Shown here piece after piece: positions 34,095 through 43,455 of a stretch of 64,000 nt of DNA (positions are counted from its first letter, which is position 1; every line of letters begins with the position of its first letter). Source of the DNA: Actinomyces sp. oral taxon 171 str. F0337 (GTDB taxonomy: Bacteria > Actinomycetota > Actinomycetes > Actinomycetales > Actinomycetaceae); the NCBI RefSeq assembly GCF_005696555.1, contig NZ_CP040005.1, forward strand, positions 620,001-684,000, in the 5' to 3' direction. A program made the translations under genes and the position numbers. Under the pieces are notes generated by a model. The model had not been told where the DNA came from. It worked only from the letters and a program-made list of their open reading frames with translations, and ran no database searches.

Positions 34095-36140
34095 TCAGCG
34101 CCTGCGGGTGCGCCGGGGCACCAGTCGGGCCGAGTTGAGGATGAAGGCGGATTCGGAGACGACGTGCACGAGCGCCGCGGCCACCGGCCCCAGCAGCCCC
34201 AGCCCGGCGGCGATCATGCCGACGACGTCGACCACCACCGTGCCCACGAAGTTCACCATGATGATGCGCCGGGCACGCCGGGCCACCCGCACGGTCTCGA
34301 CCAGGTCGGCCGGGGCGGATCCCACCAGCACCACGTCCCCGGCCTCGCGGGCCACGTCCGTACCGGTTCCCATGGCGATGCCGACGTCGGCGGCGCCCAG
34401 GGCGGGGGCGTCGTTGACTCCGTCGCCCACCATGGCCACGCACTTGCCCGCCCGGCGCAGCGAGTCGACGACCTCCTCCTTGTCGGTGGGCAGCAGGTCG
34501 GCGCGCACCTGATCCTCGGTCAGGCCGAGCAGGCCGGCCACGTGGCGTGCGGAGGCGGCCGAGTCGCCGGTGAGCATGAGGACCTCCAGCCCCATGTCAC
34601 TCAGGTCGCGCACGGCGGTGGCCGCCCCTTGACGCAGCCTGTCGGTCAGGGCGATGGTGCCCAGGAGCTGTCCGTCGGACCGCACCTCCACCACCGAGGT
34701 GGCCGACGGCGCCTCCGGGTCGGACCCGGCGCTCAGTGCGATGGCGTCATCGGAGCCGGTGGTGGCTCGGTCTGCCTGGTGCCCCTGCGCCTGGCGGCGC
34801 CCCACGGTGATCCGGCGCCCTTCGATGTGGGCGCTCACGCCGGCTCCGGGGGAGTAGGTGACGTCGCCCGGCACCGGCACCGTCAGGTCGCGCACGGCGG
34901 CCTCGGAGTAGATGGCCCGGCCGATCGGGTGCTCGGAGTTCCACTCCGCCGCAGCCGCAAGGGCGAGTACCTCGTCCTCTCCTGCGGCGTCCTCGGTGGG
35001 ATGCACGCTCGCGACCCAGGGCGCGCCCACGGTGAGGGTCCCGGTCTTGTCCATCACCACCGTGTCCACCGCGGAGAGCTGCTCCAGATGGGTGCCGTCC
35101 TTGACGAAGGCCCCGCAGCGGGCGGCGCGGGCGATGGCCGCCAGAACCGCCAGGGGAGTGCCCGCGGCCACCCCGCAGGCCCCGGCCACGATGATGACCG
35201 AGATCGTGGCGCGCGCGTCCCGTGTCACCAGGAAGGTGACGAGGGCCGCCGCCAGCGCCAGGTAGACGATGCGGGCCGCCAGACGGTCGGCCAGGCGCTG
35301 GACCGGAGCACGCGACGACTGGGCACGGCGCACCGCCGCCACGATCCGCCCGTACGAGGACTCCTCGCCGACCCGCTCCACCTCGAGCTCCAGGGCGCCG
35401 CGGGTGATGGATCCAGCGGGGACGCGGTCGCCCGGACCGACCTGCACGGGCAGTGCCTCCCCGGTGATCCGGGACTGGTCGACGTCGGCCCGGCCGGTGC
35501 GTACGACGCCGTCGACAGGTACCCGGCCCCCGGGGCTCAGGGCGATGACCTGCCCCGGGCGCACCTCATCCACGGGGACATCGGTGGTCTCGGCGGACTC
35601 GGCGGACTCAGCCGACTCCGGGGCGGTCACCACCCGCGCGGTCTGCGGCAGGAAGGACATGAGATCGGTCAGGGCGTCGCGCCCGCGATCCATCGACAGC
35701 TCCTCCAGGACCTCGGCGCACAGCGCGAAGACGGTCACGGCCAGGGCGGTCACCCACTCGCCGATGGCTGCGGCCGCCACGATGGCCAGCAGCATCGACA
35801 GCTCCATACTCATGCGCCGTTCGCGCAGGTCGCCGACCGCCTCGACGATGATCGGCCAGCAGCCCACCGCCAGCGTCACCGCCCCGACGGCGCCCACGGC
35901 CCAGCCGGGTGTGCCGGCCGCGCTCGCGATCCAGGCGCCCAGTGCCGCCAGTCCCACCAGGACGATGCGTACGACGTCGGTCCACTCGATCCGCTCGAGG
36001 ATCCCCTCGCCCGTGCGGGCGTCGGAGGAACCGCCGGTGCCGGAGAGCTCGTCGGACTCGTCGACGGGCAGTGCCGGCGTCGATGCCGACGGCGCCGAGG
36101 CGGGCGGGGACACGTGGGCAGCGGATGGGTGAGCCGTCAT
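34095..36140 (-). CDS. P1B-like heavy-metal P-type ATPase with non-canonical motif
   Basis: Transport ATPase of 681 residues. The phosphorylation motif VMDKTGTLTVG lies near residue 362, the actuator ITGEALPV near 223, the SEHPIG motif and the hinge AMVGDGVNDAPAL follow. Hydrophobic helices fit a P1B topology. The metal-site motif, normally CPC, SPC or CPH in the helix before DKTGT, reads IIVAGACGVAAGTPLAV here, with Cys at about 322 but no first Cys and no proline. There is no N-terminal metal-binding domain. The start at 36140 has GAGGAG seven bases upstream. The substrate metal cannot be told. Confidence 0.85.
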   Translation of the reverse strand: MTAHPSAAHVSPPASAPSASTPALPVDESDELSGTGGSSDARTGEGILERIEWTDVVRIVLVGLAALGAWIASAAGTPGWAVGAVGAVTLAVGCWPIIVEAVGDLRERRMSMELSMLLAIVAAAAIGEWVTALAVTVFALCAEVLEELSMDRGRDALTDLMSFLPQTARVVTAPESAESAESAETTDVPVDEVRPGQVIALSPGGRVPVDGVVRTGRADVDQSRITGEALPVQVGPGDRVPAGSITRGALELEVERVGEESSYGRIVAAVRRAQSSRAPVQRLADRLAARIVYLALAAALVTFLVTRDARATISVIIVAGACGVAAGTPLAVLAAIARAARCGAFVKDGTHLEQLSAVDTVVMDKTGTLTVGAPWVASVHPTEDAAGEDEVLALAAAAEWNSEHPIGRAIYSEAAVRDLTVPVPGDVTYSPGAGVSAHIEGRRITVGRRQAQGHQADRATTGSDDAIALSAGSDPEAPSATSVVEVRSDGQLLGTIALTDRLRQGAATAVRDLSDMGLEVLMLTGDSAASARHVAGLLGLTEDQVRADLLPTDKEEVVDSLRRAGKCVAMVGDGVNDAPALGAADVGIAMGTGTDVAREAGDVVLVGSAPADLVETVRVARRARRIIMVNFVGTVVVDVVGMIAAGLGLLGPVAAALVHVVSESAFILNSARLVPRRTRRR

Positions 36141-36262
36141 ACAGGGACTCCTCGCAAGGGGGACGGGAAGGACTCCGCGGAGCGGGCCGGAGAGCACCAC
36201 CCAGGAATCTACCGACCATTCGAGCCGGTCAACAGTGTATGAGAGGACTAGTGGCGCGCAAG

Positions 36263-36309
36263 GGCGCCGCCGACGGCCCCGTGGGGAGACGGGACCCGTC
36301 GGCGGCGCC
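36263..36309 (-). terminator. Hairpin terminator of the glp operon
   Basis: A 14-base perfect stem (36263-36276 and 36296-36309) with a 19-base loop, about 60 bases past the glpK stop. Confidence 0.7.
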
Positions 36310-36371
36310 TGGGGTGCTGGGTGGTCAGGCGGTTGCTGACGCAGCCGCCTGAGTGCTGCCGGATGTCACTC

Positions 36372-37907
36372 CTACTCGACCACGTCCTCGTCGACCCAGT
36401 CCAGGGTGCGCTGGACGGCCTTGTTCCAGTTGCGGAAGAGCCGCTCGCGCTCGGCCTCCTCCATGGTCGGCTCCCAGCGCTTGTCCTCGGCCCAGTTGTC
36501 GATGACGTCCTGGGTGCCCGACCAGAAGCCCACGGCGATACCGGAGGCGTAGGCGGCCCCCAGCGCCGTGGTCTCGGCGACCTTCGGACGCACCACGGGC
36601 ACGCCCACCTGGTCGGCCTGGAACTGCATGAGCAGCTCGTCGCGGGTCATGCCGCCGTCGACCTTCAGCTCGGTGAGGGCCTGCCCTGAATCGGCGTTCA
36701 TGGCCTCGAGGACCTCGCGGGTCTGGTAGGCGGTCGACTCCTCCACGGCCCGGGCGATGTGCGCCTTGTTGACGTAGCGGGTCAGGCCTACCAGGGCGCC
36801 GCGGGCGTCGGGACGCCAGTGCGGGGCGAACAGCCCGGAGAAGGCCGGCACGAAGTAGGCCCCGCCGTTGTCCTCGACGCTGGAGGCCAGGGCCTCGATG
36901 TCCTTGGAGTCGGCGATGATGCCCAGGTTGTCGCGCAGCCACTGCACCAGTGAGCCGGCCACGGCGATCGAGCCCTCCAGGGCGTAGACGGCCGGCTCGT
37001 CCCCGATCTGGTAGCACACGGTGGTCAGCAGCCCGTTCTCACTGCGCACCGGGGTGGTGCCAGTGTTCATGAGCATGAAGCAGCCGGTGCCGTAGGTGTT
37101 CTTGGCCTGGCCCTTCTCGAAGCAGGCCTGCCCGAAGGTCGCAGCCTGCTGGTCGCCGAGGATGCCGCTGATGGGTGTGTCCACCAGCAGACCGTTCTTG
37201 CGGCCGTGGCCGAAGATGCCGGAGGATGGCCGGATCTCGGGGAGCATGGAGACGGGGATGCCCATGTCCGCGCAGATCTCCGGGTTCCAGTCCAGGGTGT
37301 CGATGTTCATGAGCATCGTGCGCGAGGCGTTGGTGACGTCGGTGGCGTGCACGCCGCCGTTGACCCCGCCGGTGAGGTTCCACAGCGTCCAGGTGTCCAT
37401 GGTGCCCATGAGGAGGTCGCCGGCCTCGGCGCGCTCGCGGGCGCCCTCGACGTTCTCCAGGACCCAGGCGACCTTGGGGCCGGCGAAGTAGGTGGCCAGA
37501 CCCAGGCCGACGCGGTCCTTGTACTTGTCCGGGCCGTCCTCGCCGGCCAGGCGGTCGCAGATCCTCTGGGTGCGGGTGTCCTGCCAGACGATGACGTTGT
37601 AGACGGGCTCGCCGGTGTTCTTGTCCCACACGACGGCGCTCTCGCGCTGGTTGGTGATGCCCACCGATGCGATCTCGTGGCGGTTGATCTGCGCCTTGAC
37701 CAGCACCCCGCCGACGACGGAGCGGATGTTGTCCCAGATCTCGTTCGCGTCGTGCTCGACCCAGCCGGCGCGCGGGAAGATCTGCTCGTGCTCCTTCTGG
37801 TCGACGGCGACGATCCCTCCGTCGTGGTTGAACAGGATGGCGCGTGAGGAGGTCGTACCCTGATCGATGGCCAGGACGTACTTCTTCTCAGTGCTGTTGG
37901 GGCTCAC
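36372..37907 (-). CDS. glpK: Glycerol kinase
   Basis: Phosphorylates glycerol to sn-glycerol 3-phosphate. The 511-residue protein matches the usual length and shows the FGGY-kinase start [20 protein letters not shown], substrate-site residues in [12 protein letters not shown] and the C-terminal [20 protein letters not shown]. The start is a GTG at 37907 with AAAGGA seven bases upstream. It is last in the operon glpD-glpF-glpK, 89 bases after glpF, with its own ribosome site. Confidence 0.95.
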   Translation of the reverse strand: MSPNSTEKKYVLAIDQGTTSSRAILFNHDGGIVAVDQKEHEQIFPRAGWVEHDANEIWDNIRSVVGGVLVKAQINRHEIASVGITNQRESAVVWDKNTGEPVYNVIVWQDTRTQRICDRLAGEDGPDKYKDRVGLGLATYFAGPKVAWVLENVEGARERAEAGDLLMGTMDTWTLWNLTGGVNGGVHATDVTNASRTMLMNIDTLDWNPEICADMGIPVSMLPEIRPSSGIFGHGRKNGLLVDTPISGILGDQQAATFGQACFEKGQAKNTYGTGCFMLMNTGTTPVRSENGLLTTVCYQIGDEPAVYALEGSIAVAGSLVQWLRDNLGIIADSKDIEALASSVEDNGGAYFVPAFSGLFAPHWRPDARGALVGLTRYVNKAHIARAVEESTAYQTREVLEAMNADSGQALTELKVDGGMTRDELLMQFQADQVGVPVVRPKVAETTALGAAYASGIAVGFWSGTQDVIDNWAEDKRWEPTMEEAERERLFRNWNKAVQRTLDWVDEDVVE

Positions 37908-37996
37908 AGGAATGTCCTTTCACTGCGGTGTGAGGGGGCGGTGGTGAGGGCTGCGCTCGGCAGCGATTGCGGATGCGGTACGGGGGTCGTGCGGAC

Positions 37997-38737
37997 TCAG
38001 AACAGCCCGGCGACGTGGGGGACGATGAGCCCGGCGGCGACGGCGCCGATGATCGGGCCGACGACCGGGACCCAGGAGTAGGCCCAGTCCGAGTCGCCCT
38101 TGCCGGGGATCGGCAGGAGGGTGTGGGTGATGCGCGGGCCCAGGTCGCGGGCCGGGTTGATGGCGTAGCCGGTGGGACCGCCCAGGCTCATACCGATGAC
38201 GACGACGACCAGGGCCACGGCCAGCGGGCCCAGGCCCGAGGGGGTCTTGCCCGAGGCGATGATCCAGGCCAGCAGGACGAAGGTGCCCACGGCCTCGGTC
38301 ACGACGTTCCAGCCGTAGGAGCGCACCGCCGGGCCGGTGGCGAACACGGCGAGCTTGCTGGCGGCGTCGGCCTCCTGGTCGAACTGCTTCTTGTAGGACA
38401 GCCAGACGGTGGCGGCACCCGCCATGGCGCCCACCATCTGGGCGGCGATGTAGACGGGGATGGTGGTCGCCGTCGCTGGGATCCCGTCGGCCAGGTCTCG
38501 TCCGGCGACCGCCAGGCCGATGGTCACGGCCGGGTTGAGGTGCGCGCCGGTCTTGTAGCCGGCGTACACACCCACGAAGACCGCCAGTCCCCACGCCATG
38601 GTGATGACGATCCAGCCGCTGTCCTTGGCCTTGGAGGTGGGCAGCAGGACACCGGCGACGACGCCGCAGCCCAGAAGAATGAGGAGGAACGTCCCCAGGG
38701 CCTCCGAGGCGAAGATCTGGGTCAGGGTCGCAGACAT
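37997..38737 (-). CDS. glpF: Glycerol uptake facilitator (aquaglyceroporin)
   Basis: MIP-family channel of 246 residues with six membrane helices. Both NPA boxes are present, GAHLNPAVTIG and GYAINPARDLGPR. The Asp after the second NPAR is the mark of glycerol-conducting members as opposed to water-only aquaporins. It lies between glpD and glpK, so glycerol uptake is coupled to phosphorylation. A 167-base gap separates it from glpD, long enough for a secondary promoter. Confidence 0.93.
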   Translation of the reverse strand: MSATLTQIFASEALGTFLLILLGCGVVAGVLLPTSKAKDSGWIVITMAWGLAVFVGVYAGYKTGAHLNPAVTIGLAVAGRDLADGIPATATTIPVYIAAQMVGAMAGAATVWLSYKKQFDQEADAASKLAVFATGPAVRSYGWNVVTEAVGTFVLLAWIIASGKTPSGLGPLAVALVVVVIGMSLGGPTGYAINPARDLGPRITHTLLPIPGKGDSDWAYSWVPVVGPIIGAVAAGLIVPHVAGLF

Positions 38738-38904
38738 GTGCGGCTCTCTTTCTGCACGACGGTGTGCGGGTCTATTCGGGACTGCGAGGTCCGGTGTGTT
38801 GGTGGTGGGTGGTCGCGGTGCCCGCCTCCGCCGGAATCTGCGGGCGCCACGGGGATCCCGCGGGCCGAGCGGTACCGGGTGCGGTCCGCTCGGCCAGCAG
38901 GAGG

Positions 38905-40716
38905 CTAGATCGGCTCGGAGATGTGCGCCACTGCGGCGGCGTCAGTCAGCTCGGCCTCGGCCGCGGCGATCTGAGCCACGCGCTGGGCGTAGGCCTCCTT
39001 CTGGGCGGCGACGTCATCCTCCGACCAGCTCAGCAGCGGCGCCATGATCGCCAGGATCTCGTCGGCGGCGGCCAGGCCCCGGTCGCGGCGTGAGAGGTCC
39101 AGTCGCACCCGGCGCAGCAGGACGTCGTCGAGGCTCTCGGCGCCTTCGTGGGTGACGGCCCAGGCGACCTCGGCGCGCAGGTAGGTGGGGGCCTCCGCCA
39201 GCGGCTCGCCCAGGCGCGCCTCGGGGCCGGCGGCGTCGATGGCCTCCAGCAGGGCCGGGGTCTCGTCGCCGTAGCGGTCCAGCAGGTGGGTGACCCGAGC
39301 CAGGGTCCAGCCGCGCTCGCCGGCGATCCGTCCGGCCCGCTTGGCCAGGGCGTGGTAGCCGGCCGCACCCACCAGGGGCAGCTCCTGCGTGGCGCAGGGG
39401 TGGGCGTGGGCCAGGGCCTCGCCCAGGGCGTGGTCGACGGCGTCGGCGGCCATGACCCGGTAGGTGGTCAGCTTGCCCCCGGCGATGGCGGTCAGCCCCG
39501 GGGCGATCCGGGTGACCGTGTGCTCGCGGGAGACCTTCGTGGAGGCGGCCTCCGCGCCCGGCTTGAGCTTGGGCTGGAGCAGGGGGCGCAGCCCCGCGTA
39601 GACGCCGATGATGTCATCGTGGGTGATGGGCCGCGACAGCACGGAGTTGGCGTGCTCGAGGATGTAGTCGACATCGGCGGCGGTGGCCACGGGCTTGGAG
39701 ACGTCCAGGTCCCAGGGGGTATCGGTGGTGCCGATGACCCAGTACTCGGGCCAGGGGATGATGAACAGGACCGACTTCTCGGTGCGCAGGAAGACGCCGG
39801 TCTCGGCGTCGATGGCCTCCTTGGGGACCACGATGTGGATGCCCTTGGAGGCCAGGACCTTCAGACCGCCGGCGTCGGTGGCCAGGTCCTGGACGTCCTC
39901 GGTCCACACGCCTGCGGCGTTGATGGTGCGCTTGGCCCGGATCTCGTGGGTGGTGCCGGTGGTCAGGTCGGTGATGCGGGCGCCGTGGACGTGGCCGCGC
40001 TCGTCGGTGAGGAAGCCGGTGACCTTCGTGCGGTTGGCGGCCAGCGCCCCCAGGCCGACGGCGGTGCGCACCAGGTCGATGACCAGGCGGGCGTCGTCGA
40101 CCCGGGCGTCGAAGAAGCGGATGGATCCGGCCAGGCCGCTGGTGTCCAGGGAGGGGGCCAGGGCGGAGGTGCCCTTGCGGCCCAGGTGGCGCTGGATCGG
40201 CACGGTCTTGCGGCCTCGGGCGCCGGCCAGGGCCAGGGCGTCGTACATGCCCACGCCGACGGCGGAGTAGGAGCGCTCGTAGTGGTGCTTGAGCGGCCAC
40301 AGGAAGGGCTGGGCCTTGACCAGGTGCGGCGCGGTGGTGCTCAGCAGGCGGCCGCGCTCGGTGAGGGCCTCGTGCACGAGGGCGAAGTTGAGCTGGTAGA
40401 GGTAGCGCAGGCCGCCGTGGACGAGCTTGGAGGACCACGAGGAGGTGCCCGAGGCCCAGTCGCCCATCTCCACGATGCCGGTGCGCAGGCCGCGGGCCGC
40501 GGCGTCCAGGGCGATGCCGGCGCCGGTGACGCCTCCGCCGACGACCAGCACGTCCAGGCCCTCGGCCGAGCACATCTCCTCCAGGGCGTGCTCGCGCTGG
40601 GGGGCGTTGAGCGCGGTGTCGTGGGTGGGGGCGGGGTAGGAGGGCGAGGCGGGAGCGGTCGGGCCGGAGCTGCGGACGGAGGACTTCTTGGAGGAGGGCT
40701 TGCGGGTGGAGGTCAT
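38905..40716 (-). CDS. glpD: Aerobic glycerol-3-phosphate dehydrogenase
   Basis: FAD enzyme that oxidises glycerol 3-phosphate to dihydroxyacetone phosphate and passes electrons to quinone. The dinucleotide-binding motif VLVVGGGVTGAGIALDAAAR near residue 55 and GTSSWSSKLVHGGLRYL are typical of GlpD. The protein is 603 residues, with a 50-residue Ser/Thr/Pro-rich N-terminus ahead of the FAD domain. I chose ATG 40716 (MTSTRKPSSKK) over an in-frame ATG at 40953, which would reach into the divergent promoter. First gene of the glp operon. Confidence 0.92.
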   Translation of the reverse strand: MTSTRKPSSKKSSVRSSGPTAPASPSYPAPTHDTALNAPQREHALEEMCSAEGLDVLVVGGGVTGAGIALDAAARGLRTGIVEMGDWASGTSSWSSKLVHGGLRYLYQLNFALVHEALTERGRLLSTTAPHLVKAQPFLWPLKHHYERSYSAVGVGMYDALALAGARGRKTVPIQRHLGRKGTSALAPSLDTSGLAGSIRFFDARVDDARLVIDLVRTAVGLGALAANRTKVTGFLTDERGHVHGARITDLTTGTTHEIRAKRTINAAGVWTEDVQDLATDAGGLKVLASKGIHIVVPKEAIDAETGVFLRTEKSVLFIIPWPEYWVIGTTDTPWDLDVSKPVATAADVDYILEHANSVLSRPITHDDIIGVYAGLRPLLQPKLKPGAEAASTKVSREHTVTRIAPGLTAIAGGKLTTYRVMAADAVDHALGEALAHAHPCATQELPLVGAAGYHALAKRAGRIAGERGWTLARVTHLLDRYGDETPALLEAIDAAGPEARLGEPLAEAPTYLRAEVAWAVTHEGAESLDDVLLRRVRLDLSRRDRGLAAADEILAIMAPLLSWSEDDVAAQKEAYAQRVAQIAAAEAELTDAAAVAHISEPI

Positions 40717-41079
40717 GGCTCCTGGGCTCCTACGTGTCGTGAGGTCGAACTGATGGGGCTCTACGGGGCCGGTCGGCGTTGACCGGGGTGCCGGACCGGA
40801 TGCAGACCGAGTCCCGGCTTCCGGTGCCGGGGCCCGCTGCGTTCCGTCGCGCTCGCACGGCCCTTCTGTGGTGACGGGCACCACTGTCCGTGGCGTATGG
40901 GAGAATGCGCAAGATATGTGCACTAATGTGCAGATGGCTTTCGAGGTATCCACAAGAATGTCCGCTTATCTATGTGGGCAGTCCTCCTCGCCAGGACATC
41001 CGACGTCGTACGCGGGAGGATCGTGCCCTCCCGCTGTGTGGAACGGCCCCGTCGTCGACGGGAGGAGAAGGAGGATGGC
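40717..41079. other. Divergent glpD / SorC-regulator promoter region
   Basis: A 363-base region with no gene. It holds the palindrome at 40919-40932, the best candidate operator for the adjacent regulator. Confidence 0.6.
40919..40932. promoter_or_regulatory. Candidate SorC-type operator (glycerol)
   Basis: TGCAC-TAAT-GTGCA, a perfect 5-4-5 inverted repeat between the divergent glpD and regulator genes. It has the same layout as TGAAC-N4-GTTCA sites near the second SorC regulator in this window. Confidence 0.6.
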
Positions 41080-42225
41080 GTGACTGGCAGAACCGCTTCT
41101 GATGCGGCCGGGCGCGCGGTGAGCACCGCCGACCCCGGTGGCCTCCTGCGTGCCTATGAGGCGGCCTCCATGTACTACGTCCAGGGCGAGACGATGGAGG
41201 TGATCGCCCACCACCTGGGGGTGTCGCGCTCGACCGTCTCCCGGCTCCTGGCGCGTGCCCGCCAGGAGGGCATCGTGCGGGTCAGCCTCGTCCAGCCCGG
41301 TGGCGCAGGCTCCCTGGAGGGGCGGATGGCGCAGGTCTTCGGGGTCCGCACGCACATCGTTCCGGTGCGCGAGGGCACCACGGAGATCCACCGTCTCCAG
41401 CAGGTCGCCTCAGTCGCCGCCGCGCGCATGGTCGACCTCATCGAGGCCCTGGCCGAGCAGGGCGGGAGCGGAGGGACTGATAAGCCGGGACCGGCTGGCT
41501 CCGACGACGAGACCCCCCGTGGGCCCGCCGGGGCCGCCCAGGACGCTGGAGCAGGAGGCCTCGTCGTCGGCGTCGCCTGGGGCACCACCATGTCGGAGGT
41601 CAGCGCCGCCCTGCCCTCGCGCCCCGTGCCGGGACTGACCGTTGTCCAGCTCAACGGCGCCTCGGATCCCGTGCGCGAGGGGCCCAGCGCCGGTGAGGTC
41701 CTCTCCCGGATGCGCCTGTCGCTGGGAGCTCGCACGATCTCCTTCCCGGTGCCGGCCTTCTTCGACCATGTGGCCACCCGCGAGGCCATGTGGTCGGAGC
41801 GCTCGGTCAAACGGGTCCTGTCGGTGGCGCGGCGCGCGAGCCTAGCCGTCTTCGGTGTCGGCGCCCTCGATGCCCTCAACGGGGCTCTGCCCTCCCAGGT
41901 CTATGAGGGCGGCCACCTCACCGCTCGGGACCAGGCCGTCCTGCGCCGCCAGAACGTGGTGGGGGACGTGTGCACCGTCCTGCTGCGCTCCGACGGCTCC
42001 TGGCGTGACGTCACCCTCAACGCCCGGGCCACGGGGCCGACTCCCGCCCAGCTCACCCGGATTCCGCGCCGCCTGTGCGTGGCCGCAGGGACAGGGAAGG
42101 CCCGCGCCCTGCTGGCCGCGCTGCGCGCCCGGATCGCCACCGATCTCATCGTCGACGACGCCACCGCACGCGCCGTCCTCGATCTCGCCGATGCCCGGGG
42201 GCAGGCGGGAGGCGGTTCTCGATGA
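41080..42225 (+). CDS. SorC/DeoR-type sugar-binding regulator (glycerol)
   Basis: Regulator of 381 residues from a GTG preceded by GGAGAAGGAGG. The N-terminal helix-turn-helix includes MYYVQGETMEVIAHHLGVSR and STVSRLLARARQEGIV. The rest resembles the sugar-phosphate-binding SorC domain (VVGVAWGTTMSEVSAALPSR, ASLAVFGVGALD, VVGDV with a C-terminal AAGTGKARALLAALR). An Ala/Gly/Pro-rich insertion of about 35 residues interrupts the domain near residue 140. Divergent from glpD, it most likely controls the glp operon in response to glycerol 3-phosphate, the role GlpR plays elsewhere. This is inferred from position. Confidence 0.82.
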   Translation: MTGRTASDAAGRAVSTADPGGLLRAYEAASMYYVQGETMEVIAHHLGVSRSTVSRLLARARQEGIVRVSLVQPGGAGSLEGRMAQVFGVRTHIVPVREGTTEIHRLQQVASVAAARMVDLIEALAEQGGSGGTDKPGPAGSDDETPRGPAGAAQDAGAGGLVVGVAWGTTMSEVSAALPSRPVPGLTVVQLNGASDPVREGPSAGEVLSRMRLSLGARTISFPVPAFFDHVATREAMWSERSVKRVLSVARRASLAVFGVGALDALNGALPSQVYEGGHLTARDQAVLRRQNVVGDVCTVLLRSDGSWRDVTLNARATGPTPAQLTRIPRRLCVAAGTGKARALLAALRARIATDLIVDDATARAVLDLADARGQAGGGSR

Positions 42226-42356
42226 GCCGTGAACATGGCAGGATGTGGGCCCGGATCGCGCCGCGGTCTGCTCATGGCCCCGACGTCGCCGGTGGAGCAG
42301 CGGATCGTGGGGCGTAAGACCAGAACTGAGCCCTACGGAATCTCTACGGAACACGG

Positions 42357-43007
42357 ATGACGATGAGTAGCACGGCTGTCACCACAGACGAGCATCGACC
42401 CGCTGGTCGGCCGACGCACCGGGTCGAGCTCTACGGGGCCGACGGCGTGCTCCGCGTCCTGCGGCCGGCGCGCCCGGCGGACGTACGCGCCATCGCCGAG
42501 CTGGTGCGCCCCTACGCCGAGCGCCGCGTCCTCATCGCCAAGGACCTCATCTCCTACTTCGAGGACATCCAGGAGTTCATCGTCGCCGAGGAGGTCCCGG
42601 GCGGCGTCGGCCACGACGGAAGAGATGGGGGAGGAGACGGAGGAGAACCGTTGGCCGCCCCCAGGATCGTGGGTTGCGGGGCTCTGCACATCATGTGGGA
42701 CGACATCGCCGAGGTGCGCACTCTGGCCGTCCACCCCGAGGCCCTGGGGACGGGGCTCGGCTCGGCCATCCTGCGCGAGCTCATCACGCAGGCCCGGGAG
42801 ATGGGACTCAAGCGCGTGTTCTGCCTGACCTTCGAGGAGCCGTTCTTCGGCGCCCACGGATTCGAGCCCATCGATGGTACGCCGGTGGGTGCGGACGTCT
42901 TCTCCGAGATGCTGCGCTCCCACGACGACGGCCTGGCCGAGTTCCTCGACCTGGCCCGGGTCAAGCCCAACACCCTGGGCAACGCCCGCATGCTCCTGCA
43001 CCTGTGA
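42357..43007 (+). CDS. argA: GNAT N-acetyltransferase, ArgA-like
   Basis: Acetyltransferase of 216 residues resembling the short GNAT-type amino-acid N-acetyltransferase of actinobacteria, which acetylates glutamate as the first step of arginine synthesis. Visible blocks are LRPARPADVRAIAELVRPYA, an acetyl-CoA site in LAVHPEALGTGLGSAILREL, and FCLTFEEPFFGAHGFEPIDG. A Gly-rich loop at about residues 82-100 is an insertion. There is no other arginine gene nearby, so the symbol rests on resemblance only. Confidence 0.75.
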   Translation: MTMSSTAVTTDEHRPAGRPTHRVELYGADGVLRVLRPARPADVRAIAELVRPYAERRVLIAKDLISYFEDIQEFIVAEEVPGGVGHDGRDGGGDGGEPLAAPRIVGCGALHIMWDDIAEVRTLAVHPEALGTGLGSAILRELITQAREMGLKRVFCLTFEEPFFGAHGFEPIDGTPVGADVFSEMLRSHDDGLAEFLDLARVKPNTLGNARMLLHL

Positions 43008-43149
43008 GTCGATCAGGCTGAGTGGGCCGGGCGCGCGGGTGCAGGGCGGCGTGCCGTGGCTCTGCGTGGCTGCATGATCGGGCGCGATCCTTCCGGGCAA
43101 GCAACCGACAACTGTGTGACAGCCGTACGACCACCGTGGAGGAGCGCCC

Positions 43150-43323
43150 ATGATCCGCAACGTTCACGAACGCGTCATCAACGCCCCCATCGAGCCCCTG
43201 CACGACGCCGTCGTCGAGGACCTCTTCGACAACGCCGAACGGGAGGCCACGGGCACGGTCGTCCGTCCCGCGGCGTGGTCCTCGAGGGTGCGCGTGCTGC
43301 GCCGCCTCACCGGTGACAGGTAG
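43150..43323 (+). pseudogene. Short SRPBCC-like remnant with internal deletion
   Basis: A 57-codon frame with GGAGG before its ATG. The first 16 residues (MIRNVHERVINAPIEP) look like the N-terminus of SRPBCC/polyketide-cyclase family proteins, and the last 40 (LHDAVVEDLFDNAERE, then TGTVVRPAAWSSRVRVLRRL) look like their C-terminus as I recall it. The roughly 100 residues expected between are missing in frame. It may be an expressed micro-protein or a decayed gene; I favour the latter. Confidence 0.45.
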
Positions 43324-43455
43324 CTGTCGAGAGCAGTCACGTGCTGGCCGGGTGGATGGGGAGTTCTGCCTGCGCCCGTCTCAGCACCGAGTCGGTAGCC
43401 TGGCGAGGTCCTGCCAGGTCCCCGTGTCTTCGAAGAAACCCTGAGGAAAGTGCTC

